Shown piece by piece: positions 20,135-27,924 of a DNA stretch of 64,000 bases (its first letter is position 1; each line of letters begins with the position of its first letter). The notes beneath the pieces are model-generated. The model did not search any database. It was not told where the DNA came from and saw nothing but the letters and a program-made list of their open reading frames with translations. The translations under genes were made by a program, and so were the position numbers. The DNA is from Halomonas sp. CH40 (GTDB taxonomy: Bacteria > Pseudomonadota > Gammaproteobacteria > Pseudomonadales > Halomonadaceae): NCBI GenBank assembly GCA_041875495.1, contig CP112982.1, positions 2,418,001-2,482,000 on the forward strand, written 5' to 3'.

Positions 20135-21616
20135 TCAGCCAATATCACGAAACTCTTTCTCGAAACGCTTCGCCTGTTTTTTCGAAACACCCCCTAACAC
20201 CTCAATAGCATGGCGCAAGCGCGCGCGAGTCATGTCTGAGCCCAGAATGACCATGCCATGCAAAACAGAGGTGCTCGTGGTACTGCCTGTAATGGCAATA
20301 AACACCGGCCCAAGAAAGGCCTTCATCTTGAGCTCAAAATGCTCTGCCAGAACCTGCACTTCGCCTTGCAGTGATTCCTTGTTCCAGGCAGGGACAACCT
20401 CCAATCGCCAGGTCAAAAACTGCAACAGTTTCACCAGAGTTTCCTGTTCAAGCTTGATTGACGCAAACGACCCTTGATCTATCGCCGGCAAACCAGCAAA
20501 AAAATGCCCCGCCAACGGCATGACCTGAGACAGGGTTTCCACACGCGGCCTGACTTGAGGGATGATCTGGCGCGCATAGTCCTCGTTAAACGCCCATTCG
20601 CGCAACGCCTTGAGAAAGGCCGTATCATCAAGATCCTCGCGGATGTATACACCGTTCAACCAGGTCAACTTCTCAAGATCGAACACCGGGCCGCCCAGCG
20701 AAACGCGCTGAATATCAAAAGATGCCAGCATCTCGTCCAGGCTGAACTTTTCACGCTCATCCGGCATGGACCACCCCATCCGCCCAAGGTAGTTGGTCAC
20801 TGCCTGAGGCAGAAACCCCATGCGCCGGTAATAATTGATAGAGGTGGGATTCTTGCGCTTGGAAAGCTTCGACTTGTCCGGGTTACGCAACAAAGGCATA
20901 TGGCACAGCTCAGGCATCTCCCAACCAAAGTACTCATAGAGCAACTGATGCTTGGGAGCCGAGTTGATCCATTCCTCGCCTCGCAGTACGTGGGTAATGT
21001 CCATCAGATGATCATCCACCACGTTGGCCAGATGATAAGTGGGCATTCCATCAGATTTAAGCAGGATCTGCGCATCGACCTGACTCCATTCCACTTCAAT
21101 GCGCCCACGCAACATATCCTCTACCACACAGACACCTTCGCTTGGCACCTGCATGCGTACAACGTAGGGCCAGCCTTCCTGTTCGCGGCGTGCAGTCTCT
21201 GCTGCATCAAGGGCAAGATCAGAAGGCTTGAGCGCCAGATGCATGCCAGCGGCCTTACGCGCTTCGCGCAACTGATCCAGTTCTTCAGAGGTACGATAGC
21301 ACTTGAACGCATGGCCAGCGTCAATCAACTGCTGAGCATGCTGAGCATAGATATCGCCCCGCTCACTTTGGCGATAAGGGCCATGCGGGCCACCCACGTC
21401 CGGGCCTTCATCCCATTCAAGGCCTAACCAACGCAGCGAATCAAGAATCATCTGCTCAGATTCAGCCGTTGAGCGCGCCCGGTCAGTATCTTCTATTCTC
21501 AATATAAATTGGCCGCCATGCTGACGGGCAAAGCAGAGATTGAATAACGCAATATAGGCTGTGCCCACATGGGGGTCACCCGTTGGCGAAGGAGCAATAC
21601 GAGTTCGTACAGTCAT
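20135..21616 (-). CDS. gltX: Glutamyl-tRNA synthetase
   Basis: A 493-residue class I aminoacyl-tRNA synthetase that charges tRNA-Glu. The start at 21616 ([20 protein letters not shown]) is chosen because it is the family N-terminus and follows AAGGAAG; the frame is open 16 codons further. The HIGH-like motif is PHVGTA, the KMSKS-like motif is SKLSKRKN, and the editing-free anticodon-binding domain fills the C-terminal half. It is co-oriented with the tRNA-Glu it acts on, about 200 bases downstream. Confidence 0.96.
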   Translation of the reverse strand: MTVRTRIAPSPTGDPHVGTAYIALFNLCFARQHGGQFILRIEDTDRARSTAESEQMILDSLRWLGLEWDEGPDVGGPHGPYRQSERGDIYAQHAQQLIDAGHAFKCYRTSEELDQLREARKAAGMHLALKPSDLALDAAETARREQEGWPYVVRMQVPSEGVCVVEDMLRGRIEVEWSQVDAQILLKSDGMPTYHLANVVDDHLMDITHVLRGEEWINSAPKHQLLYEYFGWEMPELCHMPLLRNPDKSKLSKRKNPTSINYYRRMGFLPQAVTNYLGRMGWSMPDEREKFSLDEMLASFDIQRVSLGGPVFDLEKLTWLNGVYIREDLDDTAFLKALREWAFNEDYARQIIPQVRPRVETLSQVMPLAGHFFAGLPAIDQGSFASIKLEQETLVKLLQFLTWRLEVVPAWNKESLQGEVQVLAEHFELKMKAFLGPVFIAITGSTTSTSVLHGMVILGSDMTRARLRHAIEVLGGVSKKQAKRFEKEFRDIG

Positions 21617-21662
21617 GGAGACTTCCTTGAAAACAGCAGAATGAATCAATTTACGTGAACGC

Positions 21663-21668
21663 ATTATA
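21663..21668 (-). promoter_or_regulatory. Candidate -10 box of gltX
   Basis: The minus strand reads TATAAT here, 46 bases upstream of the gltX ATG. The matching -35 position (CTGCCG) is weak, so this is a moderate prediction. Confidence 0.45.
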
Positions 21669-21965
21669 CGCGTTCATACAGATACCGGCAGTAGCCGCAC
21701 CCACCGTAAATAATTACTGGAACATTAAGACCCAAACAGCATCAAAAGGTTGATTTACCGTTTTATAGGCTAAGATAAAAGCAGTAACAGGGTGACTTTG
21801 CATAAGCAACCGCTAAAATGGACAATAGAAGATCAAGCTGACGCTTGGCACATTGCCTCTGACAGCTTTTGCTCAGCAGCTTGTCTGCACAATAATGTTT
21901 AAAGTATCGCCGTCAGGCTTCACCAACACCCACCTGAACGCTCAGGTGCTCAATAGGAAAAACCC

Positions 21966-22496
21966 ATGCAATCGCTAGGCGCTCGCATCAAGGAGCTCAG
22001 GCTTAGAGCCGGACTTAACAAAGCTGAATTAGCACGAAGAATTGGCGTATCAGACGTCACCATCTCTTATTGGGAATCGGGTGCTATCAAGCAAATCGGG
22101 CATGAGCGGCTGGTCGCCCTGGCGGATGCACTCACCTGCTCGCTTTCCACCCTGCTTGAAGGGGACAGTCATTCGGCGCTGCCCGTGCTTAGCCACACAG
22201 GGACTCTCCCCTGGGAGCAAATGAACGCCAGCCCGATTGATGTTAGCGACAGCATTCTTCCTGTCAGAGTACCTTGGCAAGCTCCTGCTTTCATCGCCAC
22301 GCCCGGGCCTGACACCCATTTTGACCCTTTAAAAGCAGGTGACCTGGCGTTACTGGGGCCCACTCAGGTATTCCAGCAGCCAGGCCACTATCTTGTATCC
22401 AATGGCTCTCAACTGGCATTGAAGCATTTCGACACCTTACCTGGCAGCGAGTTGACCCTGCATGCCATCCTGCTCTGCCATTGGCGGGTCAGCTAG
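21966..22496 (+). CDS. XRE-family regulator with S24-like C-terminal domain
   Basis: A 176-residue protein. Residues 1-65 form a Cro/CI-type helix-turn-helix (LGARIKELRLRAGLNKAELARRIGVSDVTISYWE). The C-terminal part (about 95-175) resembles the S24 LexA/CI peptidase fold (DPLKAGDLALLGP, then GHYLVSNGSQLALKHF). The catalytic Ser of the usual DSM motif is not evident, as the region reads PDTHFDP, so self-cleavage is doubtful. AGGAAAA lies upstream of the ATG. The stop overlaps the stop of the convergent lipoprotein gene. The target and role are unknown. Confidence 0.8.
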   Translation: MQSLGARIKELRLRAGLNKAELARRIGVSDVTISYWESGAIKQIGHERLVALADALTCSLSTLLEGDSHSALPVLSHTGTLPWEQMNASPIDVSDSILPVRVPWQAPAFIATPGPDTHFDPLKAGDLALLGPTQVFQQPGHYLVSNGSQLALKHFDTLPGSELTLHAILLCHWRVS

Positions 22497-23107
22497 GCGT
22501 CAGGCACTGCCAGAACTTCTACTTCATCACGTGTCCGCCGCGGTTCGGCTCCAATCAGAAAACGGCGCGAATAGTTGATAACCTGCCCCAAACCGTGGCG
22601 GGATTGCTCAACCAGCTCGCCCTTCAGGTTTTCGCCTTCAAGGCCGATCCGCTGGCGCACATTCTCAGGCTGAATACTCGACTCCATCAGTTCGACGCTG
22701 ACGTGGTAACCACCATCAGGCAAGCCGCTGCCTGGGCCCAGAGGCCCCACCCGGAAACGCCCTTCTTCACCCACCCGAGTTCTTTCCCGCCAGCGCACAC
22801 TGCTTAATTCACGCTCGACCATGACACTGATATTGGAACTCACCGGCAGATTTGTCTGACCGGTAACAATGATCCGACGATCACTACGCAATTCCATGGA
22901 CGCTTCAACCGACACTTCAAGTGGTTGAGTAGACACTGATGACTGTGTCTCGGATGTTGAAGACTCTTCAGACACCTCATCCGCTGAACGCGTCGTTGTA
23001 TAGTCTCTGCCAAGGGTGGCTTTCTCTTCATCGCCAGATCCACCACAACCTACCAACAACGTAAACATAACACCTACCACCAGCCACTGCATTTTGATGA
23101 CCGCCAT
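22493..23107 (-). CDS. Putative lipoprotein, unknown function
   Basis: A 204-residue secreted lipoprotein. The signal peptide MAVIKMQWLVVGVMFTLLVGC ends in a lipobox with Cys21. It is followed by a Ser/Thr/Glu-rich linker (residues 25-68) and a beta-rich domain (about 70-200). AGGAGG lies seven bases upstream of the ATG. I do not recognise the domain; the repeated short beta stretches could be an immunoglobulin-like fold. Convergent with the XRE regulator. Confidence 0.75.
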   Translation of the reverse strand: MAVIKMQWLVVGVMFTLLVGCGGSGDEEKATLGRDYTTTRSADEVSEESSTSETQSSVSTQPLEVSVEASMELRSDRRIIVTGQTNLPVSSNISVMVERELSSVRWRERTRVGEEGRFRVGPLGPGSGLPDGGYHVSVELMESSIQPENVRQRIGLEGENLKGELVEQSRHGLGQVINYSRRFLIGAEPRRTRDEVEVLAVPDA

Positions 23108-23233
23108 TCAAGCCTCCTCAGGATTTGGCAATGCTACGGCAACACCAAATAGATAATGCCACGACATTACGCCGATAACACCTCAGCGTACAGGCACATC
23201 ACGTACAAGTATTGGAAAATAATTTGGCAACTC

Positions 23234-23341
23234 TTGTGCCGTCTGGCAAGAAGCCCTTCTCACCTCGGTTTAACGCCCAGGCCCGACCCACTTGCGGACA
23301 CATATAAGACCAGACGGCACAACAAAAGTTGGTGAGAAAGG
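23234..23341. repeat. Interleaved inverted repeats (pseudoknot-like)
   Basis: TTGTGCCGTCTGG (23234-23246) is perfectly complementary to 23310-23322. CCTTCTCACC (23255-23264) is complementary to 23331-23341 with one extra base. The order a, b, a', b' is that of a pseudoknot. A small CAAC-AAAA-GTTG hairpin sits at 23320-23331. Apart from this, the 380-base stretch 23108-23487 shows no gene I can support. Confidence 0.5.
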
Positions 23342-23487
23342 TTATAAAACCAAGGTCGACATTACGCTCGGGATCATCGATGCCCTACGGGATACCTACA
23401 AAATTACGACGCAGAAGCGCGGTGAGCAACAAAAAGCAAGAGCACCATTTTCATGCCATAATGTTCAACTCGGTTTCAGGAGGTCGC

Positions 23488-23646
23488 ATGGGAATAGTGT
23501 TTGGTAACAGGGAATTTATCGATGAAACAACACTTCCCAGCGCGCAGATTCAGCACTTTTCGATGGCTGATACGGATTACGGTGCCCTTTTTATTCCCCG
23601 CCCGGCTTGGGATGACACCACCGCTATCAAAGTTGTGAGGGAGTAA
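23488..23646 (+). CDS. Small hypothetical protein (52 aa)
   Basis: ATG at 23488 is preceded by a perfect AGGAGG four bases upstream, which is the main support for this short gene. The protein begins MGIVFGNREFIDE and contains the acidic segment MADTDYGALFIPRPAWDD. I do not recognise it. It is followed 76 bases later by another small ORF on the same strand. Confidence 0.5.
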   Translation: MGIVFGNREFIDETTLPSAQIQHFSMADTDYGALFIPRPAWDDTTAIKVVRE

Positions 23647-23722
23647 AGACTCTACCGCCGCTACGGAGCGCATTTCGTCGCCAATGGTCTAACGCCTTGC
23701 ACCTCTCAAAGAGGAACCTGCT

Positions 23723-23890
23723 ATGCATTCATACGTTAAAGATCAATCAACACAGCAGCGCAAGGCAGCCACCATCAAGGCTGCCCGCACGCGCTATCTT
23801 GCTGCTAAAAAGCAAGGCAAAGTTAACGTTACCCTGAGCGCTGAAGAAGCACAGAAACGCGCCCAGAAGACGGTTTTCCGTTTGTCCTAA
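23723..23890 (+). CDS. Small basic hypothetical protein (55 aa)
   Basis: A 55-residue Lys/Arg/Ala-rich protein (MHSYVKDQSTQQRKAATIK to KTVFRLS) with GAGG seven bases before the ATG. It is predicted to be mostly helical and strongly basic, as for a small nucleic-acid-binding protein, but no family is recognised. It lies at the left edge of the accessory island. The 517 bases between it and the methyltransferase (23891-24407) hold no gene I can support. Confidence 0.45.
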   Translation: MHSYVKDQSTQQRKAATIKAARTRYLAAKKQGKVNVTLSAEEAQKRAQKTVFRLS

Positions 23891-24407
23891 GTACTTTTGC
23901 CCCCAAACGCAAAACCCCAACCAATTCAAGGTGGCACATGAACAGCGACCGTGCTTTGGGTCATATGCTCATTTTATAAAACAATGCCTACTCATCACCA
24001 TTGTAGGCCGCCTTACCAGCACAGCTAATGGGCTTTCATTGACATTGGAGACGACTACGGACGTCTATACATTACATCATACAGCAAGCTCCTCAGTGTC
24101 ACACCCAACTGAAAAAGCGCAGACTTAGTGGGTTAAAGCCTGCTTCCCGTGACTGAAATAGCCCGAAGGTCAAACCGACCCGACCCTGAAACCTCAATCA
24201 TCGTCGAATTCACCCACCAGTTCACGAACATCTGTAACCTTAAAAATCAGAGGGCAGACGCATAGTTAATCGTATAACACGTAAAATAATGCACTGTACG
24301 TTATTCCAGTGGTAAAATTACTTATATCTCAATACGCGTATCACAGGAACTGAGAAATCAGTCTCAGATATTGGTGTATACTGGGCAATCGAATTAGGAC
24401 AGTCTCT

Positions 24408-25922
24408 ATGTGCCGTGTAATCCAGCAAAAAATTGAACGAATTCGAGCAGGCGGGGCCCCCAGGGTGCTCGACTTATTCGCCGGATGCGGCGGAATTTCA
24501 CTAGGGTTTAATGCAGCCGGATTTCAAAATATTGCTGCTGTAGAGTTTGACCCGGCGGCCGCTCGTTCCCACGCTATGAACTTTCACCGCGATGCCACAC
24601 CTGAAATGCAGGCAGTTCATGCTAAGGCCAGGGATATTGTCACCACAGAGCCTGAAGACCTGCTGGAAGAGCTAGGCATGCAAGGCAACCCGCAAACCCA
24701 GGTAGATATAGTGGTAGGCGGCCCGCCCTGCCAGTCATTCGCTCGTGTTGGGCGCGCTAAATTGCGTGAAGTCGCAGAGCATCCGGAAGCCTATCTGAAC
24801 GACCCACGCGGCAACCTGTACTTACGCTATCTACATTATGTGACGGCGCTGCGTCCGGTCGCGATTCTTATGGAAAACGTGCCCGACGTACTCAACTACG
24901 GTGGCCACAACATTGCTGAAGAAGTCTGTGAAGCGCTTCGAGACCTTGGTTACGAGCCTCGCTACACCATGCTGAACGCCGTGTTTTATGGCGTACCAGA
25001 AATGCGTGAGCGGATGTTCCTGGTGGCCTACCGCAAAGAGCTTGAATGCACAGACTGGTTCCCCAGCCCAACCCATTGGATTGACTTACCCCGTGGTTAT
25101 CACGGGTCGCGTCAGGTAGCGATGAAAACCATTAAGCGCGACCTGCTGGATGAAGAAACCCAGTTCTTCATTGACCCGCCGGAACCAGAACAAGCCGGTT
25201 TAAAGCCTGCGGTCACGGCCGAGCAGGCACTGTCAGACCTGCCCACCATTGCCGAAGACTCAGAGCAGAAACTCAAGAAAGGCCCACGCCGTTTCGACAC
25301 GCTACAGTTTTATCCAGCGAACTTGCACCTCAATGAATACCAACGCATCATGCGAGACTGGCCAAGCTTTGAAGCACTGGATGGTGTGTATGACCATGTG
25401 ATTCGTTACCTGCCCCGTGATTACAAAATCTTCGCCCGCATGCAGCCCGGCGATCAGTACCCCCAGGCGCATACACTAGCGAATGAAATGTTCGAAGAAC
25501 GGCTTAAAGAGATTGAAAAGAAAGAAGGCTTCCGCCCACAGGAAGGTACCGAGCGTTTTGAGGCTGAAAAGAAAAACTTCATCCCGCCCTACGACCCGAC
25601 CAAGTTCCCTAACAAGTGGCGCAAAATGGAAGCGGACCAGCCCGCAAGAACACTCATGGCACACCTGGGCAAAGACAGCTATTCACATATTCATTACGAC
25701 AGCCAGCAGGCCCGCACCATCTCAGTGAGAGAAGCTGCACGCCTACAGTCTTTTCCTGATGGGTTTGTATTCACAGGACCAATGAATCCCGCCTTTCGAC
25801 AGATTGGCAATGCCGTGCCACCACTAATGGCAAAGGCGCTTGCTGTAACCATTAAAAAACAACTGACAGGGAATGCTGTGCATGTCGCGCAAGATCGCAC
25901 TGAAGAAGCTAACGCTATCTGA
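24408..25922 (+). CDS. DNA (cytosine-5) methyltransferase
   Basis: A 504-residue C5 methyltransferase that adds a methyl group from S-adenosylmethionine to cytosine in a specific DNA site. The order of motifs is intact: motif I LDLFAGCGGISLGF, motif IV GGPPCQSF with the catalytic Cys108, motif VI LMENVPDVL, and motif X RQIGNAVPPLMAKALA at the C-terminus. The target recognition region lies at about 230-430. It is followed, overlapping by 41 bases, by a putative nuclease gene and then vsr, so it is best read as the modification part of a type II-like system. The recognition site is unknown. Confidence 0.93.
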   Translation: MCRVIQQKIERIRAGGAPRVLDLFAGCGGISLGFNAAGFQNIAAVEFDPAAARSHAMNFHRDATPEMQAVHAKARDIVTTEPEDLLEELGMQGNPQTQVDIVVGGPPCQSFARVGRAKLREVAEHPEAYLNDPRGNLYLRYLHYVTALRPVAILMENVPDVLNYGGHNIAEEVCEALRDLGYEPRYTMLNAVFYGVPEMRERMFLVAYRKELECTDWFPSPTHWIDLPRGYHGSRQVAMKTIKRDLLDEETQFFIDPPEPEQAGLKPAVTAEQALSDLPTIAEDSEQKLKKGPRRFDTLQFYPANLHLNEYQRIMRDWPSFEALDGVYDHVIRYLPRDYKIFARMQPGDQYPQAHTLANEMFEERLKEIEKKEGFRPQEGTERFEAEKKNFIPPYDPTKFPNKWRKMEADQPARTLMAHLGKDSYSHIHYDSQQARTISVREAARLQSFPDGFVFTGPMNPAFRQIGNAVPPLMAKALAVTIKKQLTGNAVHVAQDRTEEANAI

Positions 25923-27018
25923 TCTGACTATTTTTGAATACCACTTCCGTCAGGGTAGAGGTAAACAAAAGTCTATAAACCTAAACCGGGACGTTTTTGA
26001 AAAGATCTATTACCCAAATCTGACAGCTATTGCCGAAGAAAAAGAATGGGATTCGTTTATCTTAAACTTGACCATTTTTGGTCCTGGCGACTCCCTTTCT
26101 CAAGTATTACCACAGAAAATCATCAAAAAGAAAAGTTATAAAAATTGGCGCTTGAACGGTAAATATATAGCCACCCCAGATGATAATATACGGTATCAGG
26201 TACTAGATGCCGGCGACTACGCTATCATGGAATTTATCGGTGCAGCTTGGCCTACCCAGATGAAAATGACTTTAGTGGCCGCCAATCATCCAGACGATGC
26301 AGGGCTTCACCATACGTTACAAAACCTGTATCAAAATACCAGCATGAAAGCCCTTACGCTTGAAGAATTGGCAGAAGTGGAAAAGCTGGCGGGCAACCTG
26401 ATGCCTACCAGCCACCCTTTCCGAGACTTACTGGATACCCAGGACCTAGAAGATGCGGCCCAAGGCGGTATTGAAGGTATTCAAAACCTTCGCAAACGGC
26501 GTCGCGCCCGTGGAGTCTCTATTGAAGAACTACGTAAAGCCAAAAAAGCGGCTGAAAATGTCGGCCATTTGGGAGAAGAGGTTCTCAACCAATATCTTTC
26601 TGAGCAGGTAGGCCTTAGCATCGACAATTACCAATGGGTGGCCAGCGAGAACGCCATCGCGCCCTATGACTTTGAAGTCGTTATCAACAGCGCTAGACAA
26701 CTGATTGACGCAAAATCCACAGGTGGCCCCTTCACAAACCCTATCCACGTTTCATTGGCAGAACTACGGGAAATGGCAGAGTCTGAATCTCCTTACCGCA
26801 TTTACAGGCTTTATGAGGTTAAAGAAGATTACGCAAAGCTAGCCATTTCTACACCAATGGCAAACATGGCATCCTCAATCCTGGCATGCGTGGATGCCCC
26901 CCTTAAAGACAACGCGCTCAATGGCGTTACGGTTGATAGCGTATCTATTCGACCTGAAACCATTGAATGGGAAAATGAGCTGGTCATCGAAAACCAGGAA
27001 CTTGAAGAAACGGAGTAA
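25882..27018 (+). CDS. DUF3883-like protein, putative restriction endonuclease
   Basis: A 378-residue protein from the ATG at 25882, which has GGGA nine bases upstream. An earlier ATG at 25873 is also possible. The C-terminal part (about 225-340) resembles DUF3883: VGHLGEEVLNQYL, then YDFEVV and LIDAKSTGG, followed by HVSLAELREMAE. The Asp and D-A-K positions fit a PD-(D/E)xK nuclease core. The N-terminal half (residues 1-190) is unrecognised and could bind DNA. Overlap with the methyltransferase and the vsr gene next to it suggest that this is the cognate restriction enzyme. This function is inferred. Confidence 0.65.
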   Translation: MSRKIALKKLTLSDLTIFEYHFRQGRGKQKSINLNRDVFEKIYYPNLTAIAEEKEWDSFILNLTIFGPGDSLSQVLPQKIIKKKSYKNWRLNGKYIATPDDNIRYQVLDAGDYAIMEFIGAAWPTQMKMTLVAANHPDDAGLHHTLQNLYQNTSMKALTLEELAEVEKLAGNLMPTSHPFRDLLDTQDLEDAAQGGIEGIQNLRKRRRARGVSIEELRKAKKAAENVGHLGEEVLNQYLSEQVGLSIDNYQWVASENAIAPYDFEVVINSARQLIDAKSTGGPFTNPIHVSLAELREMAESESPYRIYRLYEVKEDYAKLAISTPMANMASSILACVDAPLKDNALNGVTVDSVSIRPETIEWENELVIENQELEETE

Positions 27019-27072
27019 CCTATACCCGCTCAATCAAAGGATGTCCTCACGCGGCCCCAACGCACCTATTGT

Positions 27073-27489
27073 ATGAGCCGCATTCAGGGCAAACATACGA
27101 AACCAGAAATGGCCGTGCGGCGCTACCTGCACGGCCAAGGCTTCCGCTTTAGGCTTCACCGCAAAGACCTTCCCGGCAAGCCTGACCTTGTGCTGCCACG
27201 CTACCGATTGGTGGTCTTCGTTCACGGCTGTTTCTGGCACCGCCACCAAGGCTGCTATTACGCCACCTCACCTGCTACTCGAAAAGAGTTCTGGTTGAAC
27301 AAACTGGAAGAAAATGTAAAGCGTGATCACCGTCAGCAAAAGGAACTGATCGAACAAGGGTGGCGCATATTAGTGATATGGGAATGCGGTATTCGTCATA
27401 TCAGCAACGCATTTAGCGACTTCCCAGCCCTGATAACGGGCAATGACGTATTTAGCGAATGGCCTAGCAAGCTACCACGCCAACGATAA
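27073..27489 (+). CDS. vsr: Very short patch repair endonuclease
   Basis: A Vsr-type endonuclease that nicks beside T:G mismatches left by deamination of 5-methylcytosine, protecting sites of a C5 methyltransferase. From the ATG at 27073 it has 138 residues: MSRIQGKHTKPE, then GKPDLVLP with the catalytic Asp, and FVHGCFWHRHQGC with the Zn and active-site residues. In the same frame, 27034-27072 encode KDVLTRPQRTYC, which looks like the missing family N-terminus, but no ATG, GTG or TTG precedes it after the previous stop. A lost base near 27043 or an atypical start is possible. ATGA overlaps a short out-of-frame leader (27041-27076). Confidence 0.85.
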   Translation: MSRIQGKHTKPEMAVRRYLHGQGFRFRLHRKDLPGKPDLVLPRYRLVVFVHGCFWHRHQGCYYATSPATRKEFWLNKLEENVKRDHRQQKELIEQGWRILVIWECGIRHISNAFSDFPALITGNDVFSEWPSKLPRQR

Positions 27490-27505
27490 CATAGCCCCAA
27501 CGCAG

Positions 27506-27537
27506 AACCCCCCAGCCATCCATGTCCGGGGGTTTTT
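27506..27537 (+). terminator. Terminator after vsr
   Basis: AACCCCC (27506-27512) pairs with GGGGGTT (27528-27534) and is followed by T residues, 17 bases after the vsr stop. The loop is long (15 bases), so strength is uncertain. Confidence 0.6.
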
Positions 27538-27664
27538 CTTGTGTTGCCGCTTCCTTCTGGCGAGCCGGATGCCGTCCCGCGCACTTCAATGCGGCATCTT
27601 TAAGATGGCACACGTACAGTCATCACGCCGCAGCTAATAAGCGACAACTTATGCAAGAAAATGC

Positions 27665-27904
27665 TTACACAGCATCATTACATATATCAGCGCGTACCTG
27701 CTTAATCACGACTCCCCGGAACTGAGCTGGCCGAACGAAGTGGCCCTGGCCACCTTTCAACGGCAGCAACCGGCAGCGGCTGCCTGCTCGGTGGGATCGA
27801 AACACACAGCATGTTCCTTCAATCTCTGCTAACACTAGGTCATCATGGTCGGGCGAGCTGTCTTTGTTCACTACCGGATGATGGGGCGGTGATAAGTCTC
27901 TCAT
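27665..27904 (-). CDS. Short S24/UmuD-like protein, probably a remnant
   Basis: A 79-residue protein with AAGG seven bases before its ATG. It resembles the C-terminal half of UmuD or a CI repressor: VVNKDSSPDHDDLVLAEIEG, then LLPLKGG, ending QFRGVVIKQVRADI. The N-terminal part with the catalytic Ser is absent. The usual catalytic Lys region reads CVFRSH, so it cannot be an active peptidase. The ISL3 element is inserted 20 bases upstream of the ATG; a stop codon lies before the ATG in the target sequence, so the truncation is older than the insertion. The 175-base stretch before it holds nothing clear. Confidence 0.45.
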   Translation of the reverse strand: MRDLSPPHHPVVNKDSSPDHDDLVLAEIEGTCCVFRSHRAGSRCRLLPLKGGQGHFVRPAQFRGVVIKQVRADICNDAV

Positions 27905-27924
27905 ATTGTTGCCTTGTTTTTACT

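Noticed and set aside
20474..21427. A 317-codon open frame on the plus strand
   Set aside because: It is the antisense shadow of gltX.
23292..23507. A TTG-started 71-codon frame
   Set aside because: No ribosome site; it overlaps the better supported ORF at 23488 and includes the structured repeats.
24194..24262. A short minus-strand stretch ending KVTDVRELVGEFDDD and a stop
   Set aside because: It could be the tail of a lost gene, but at about 23 codons with a stop upstream it cannot be supported.
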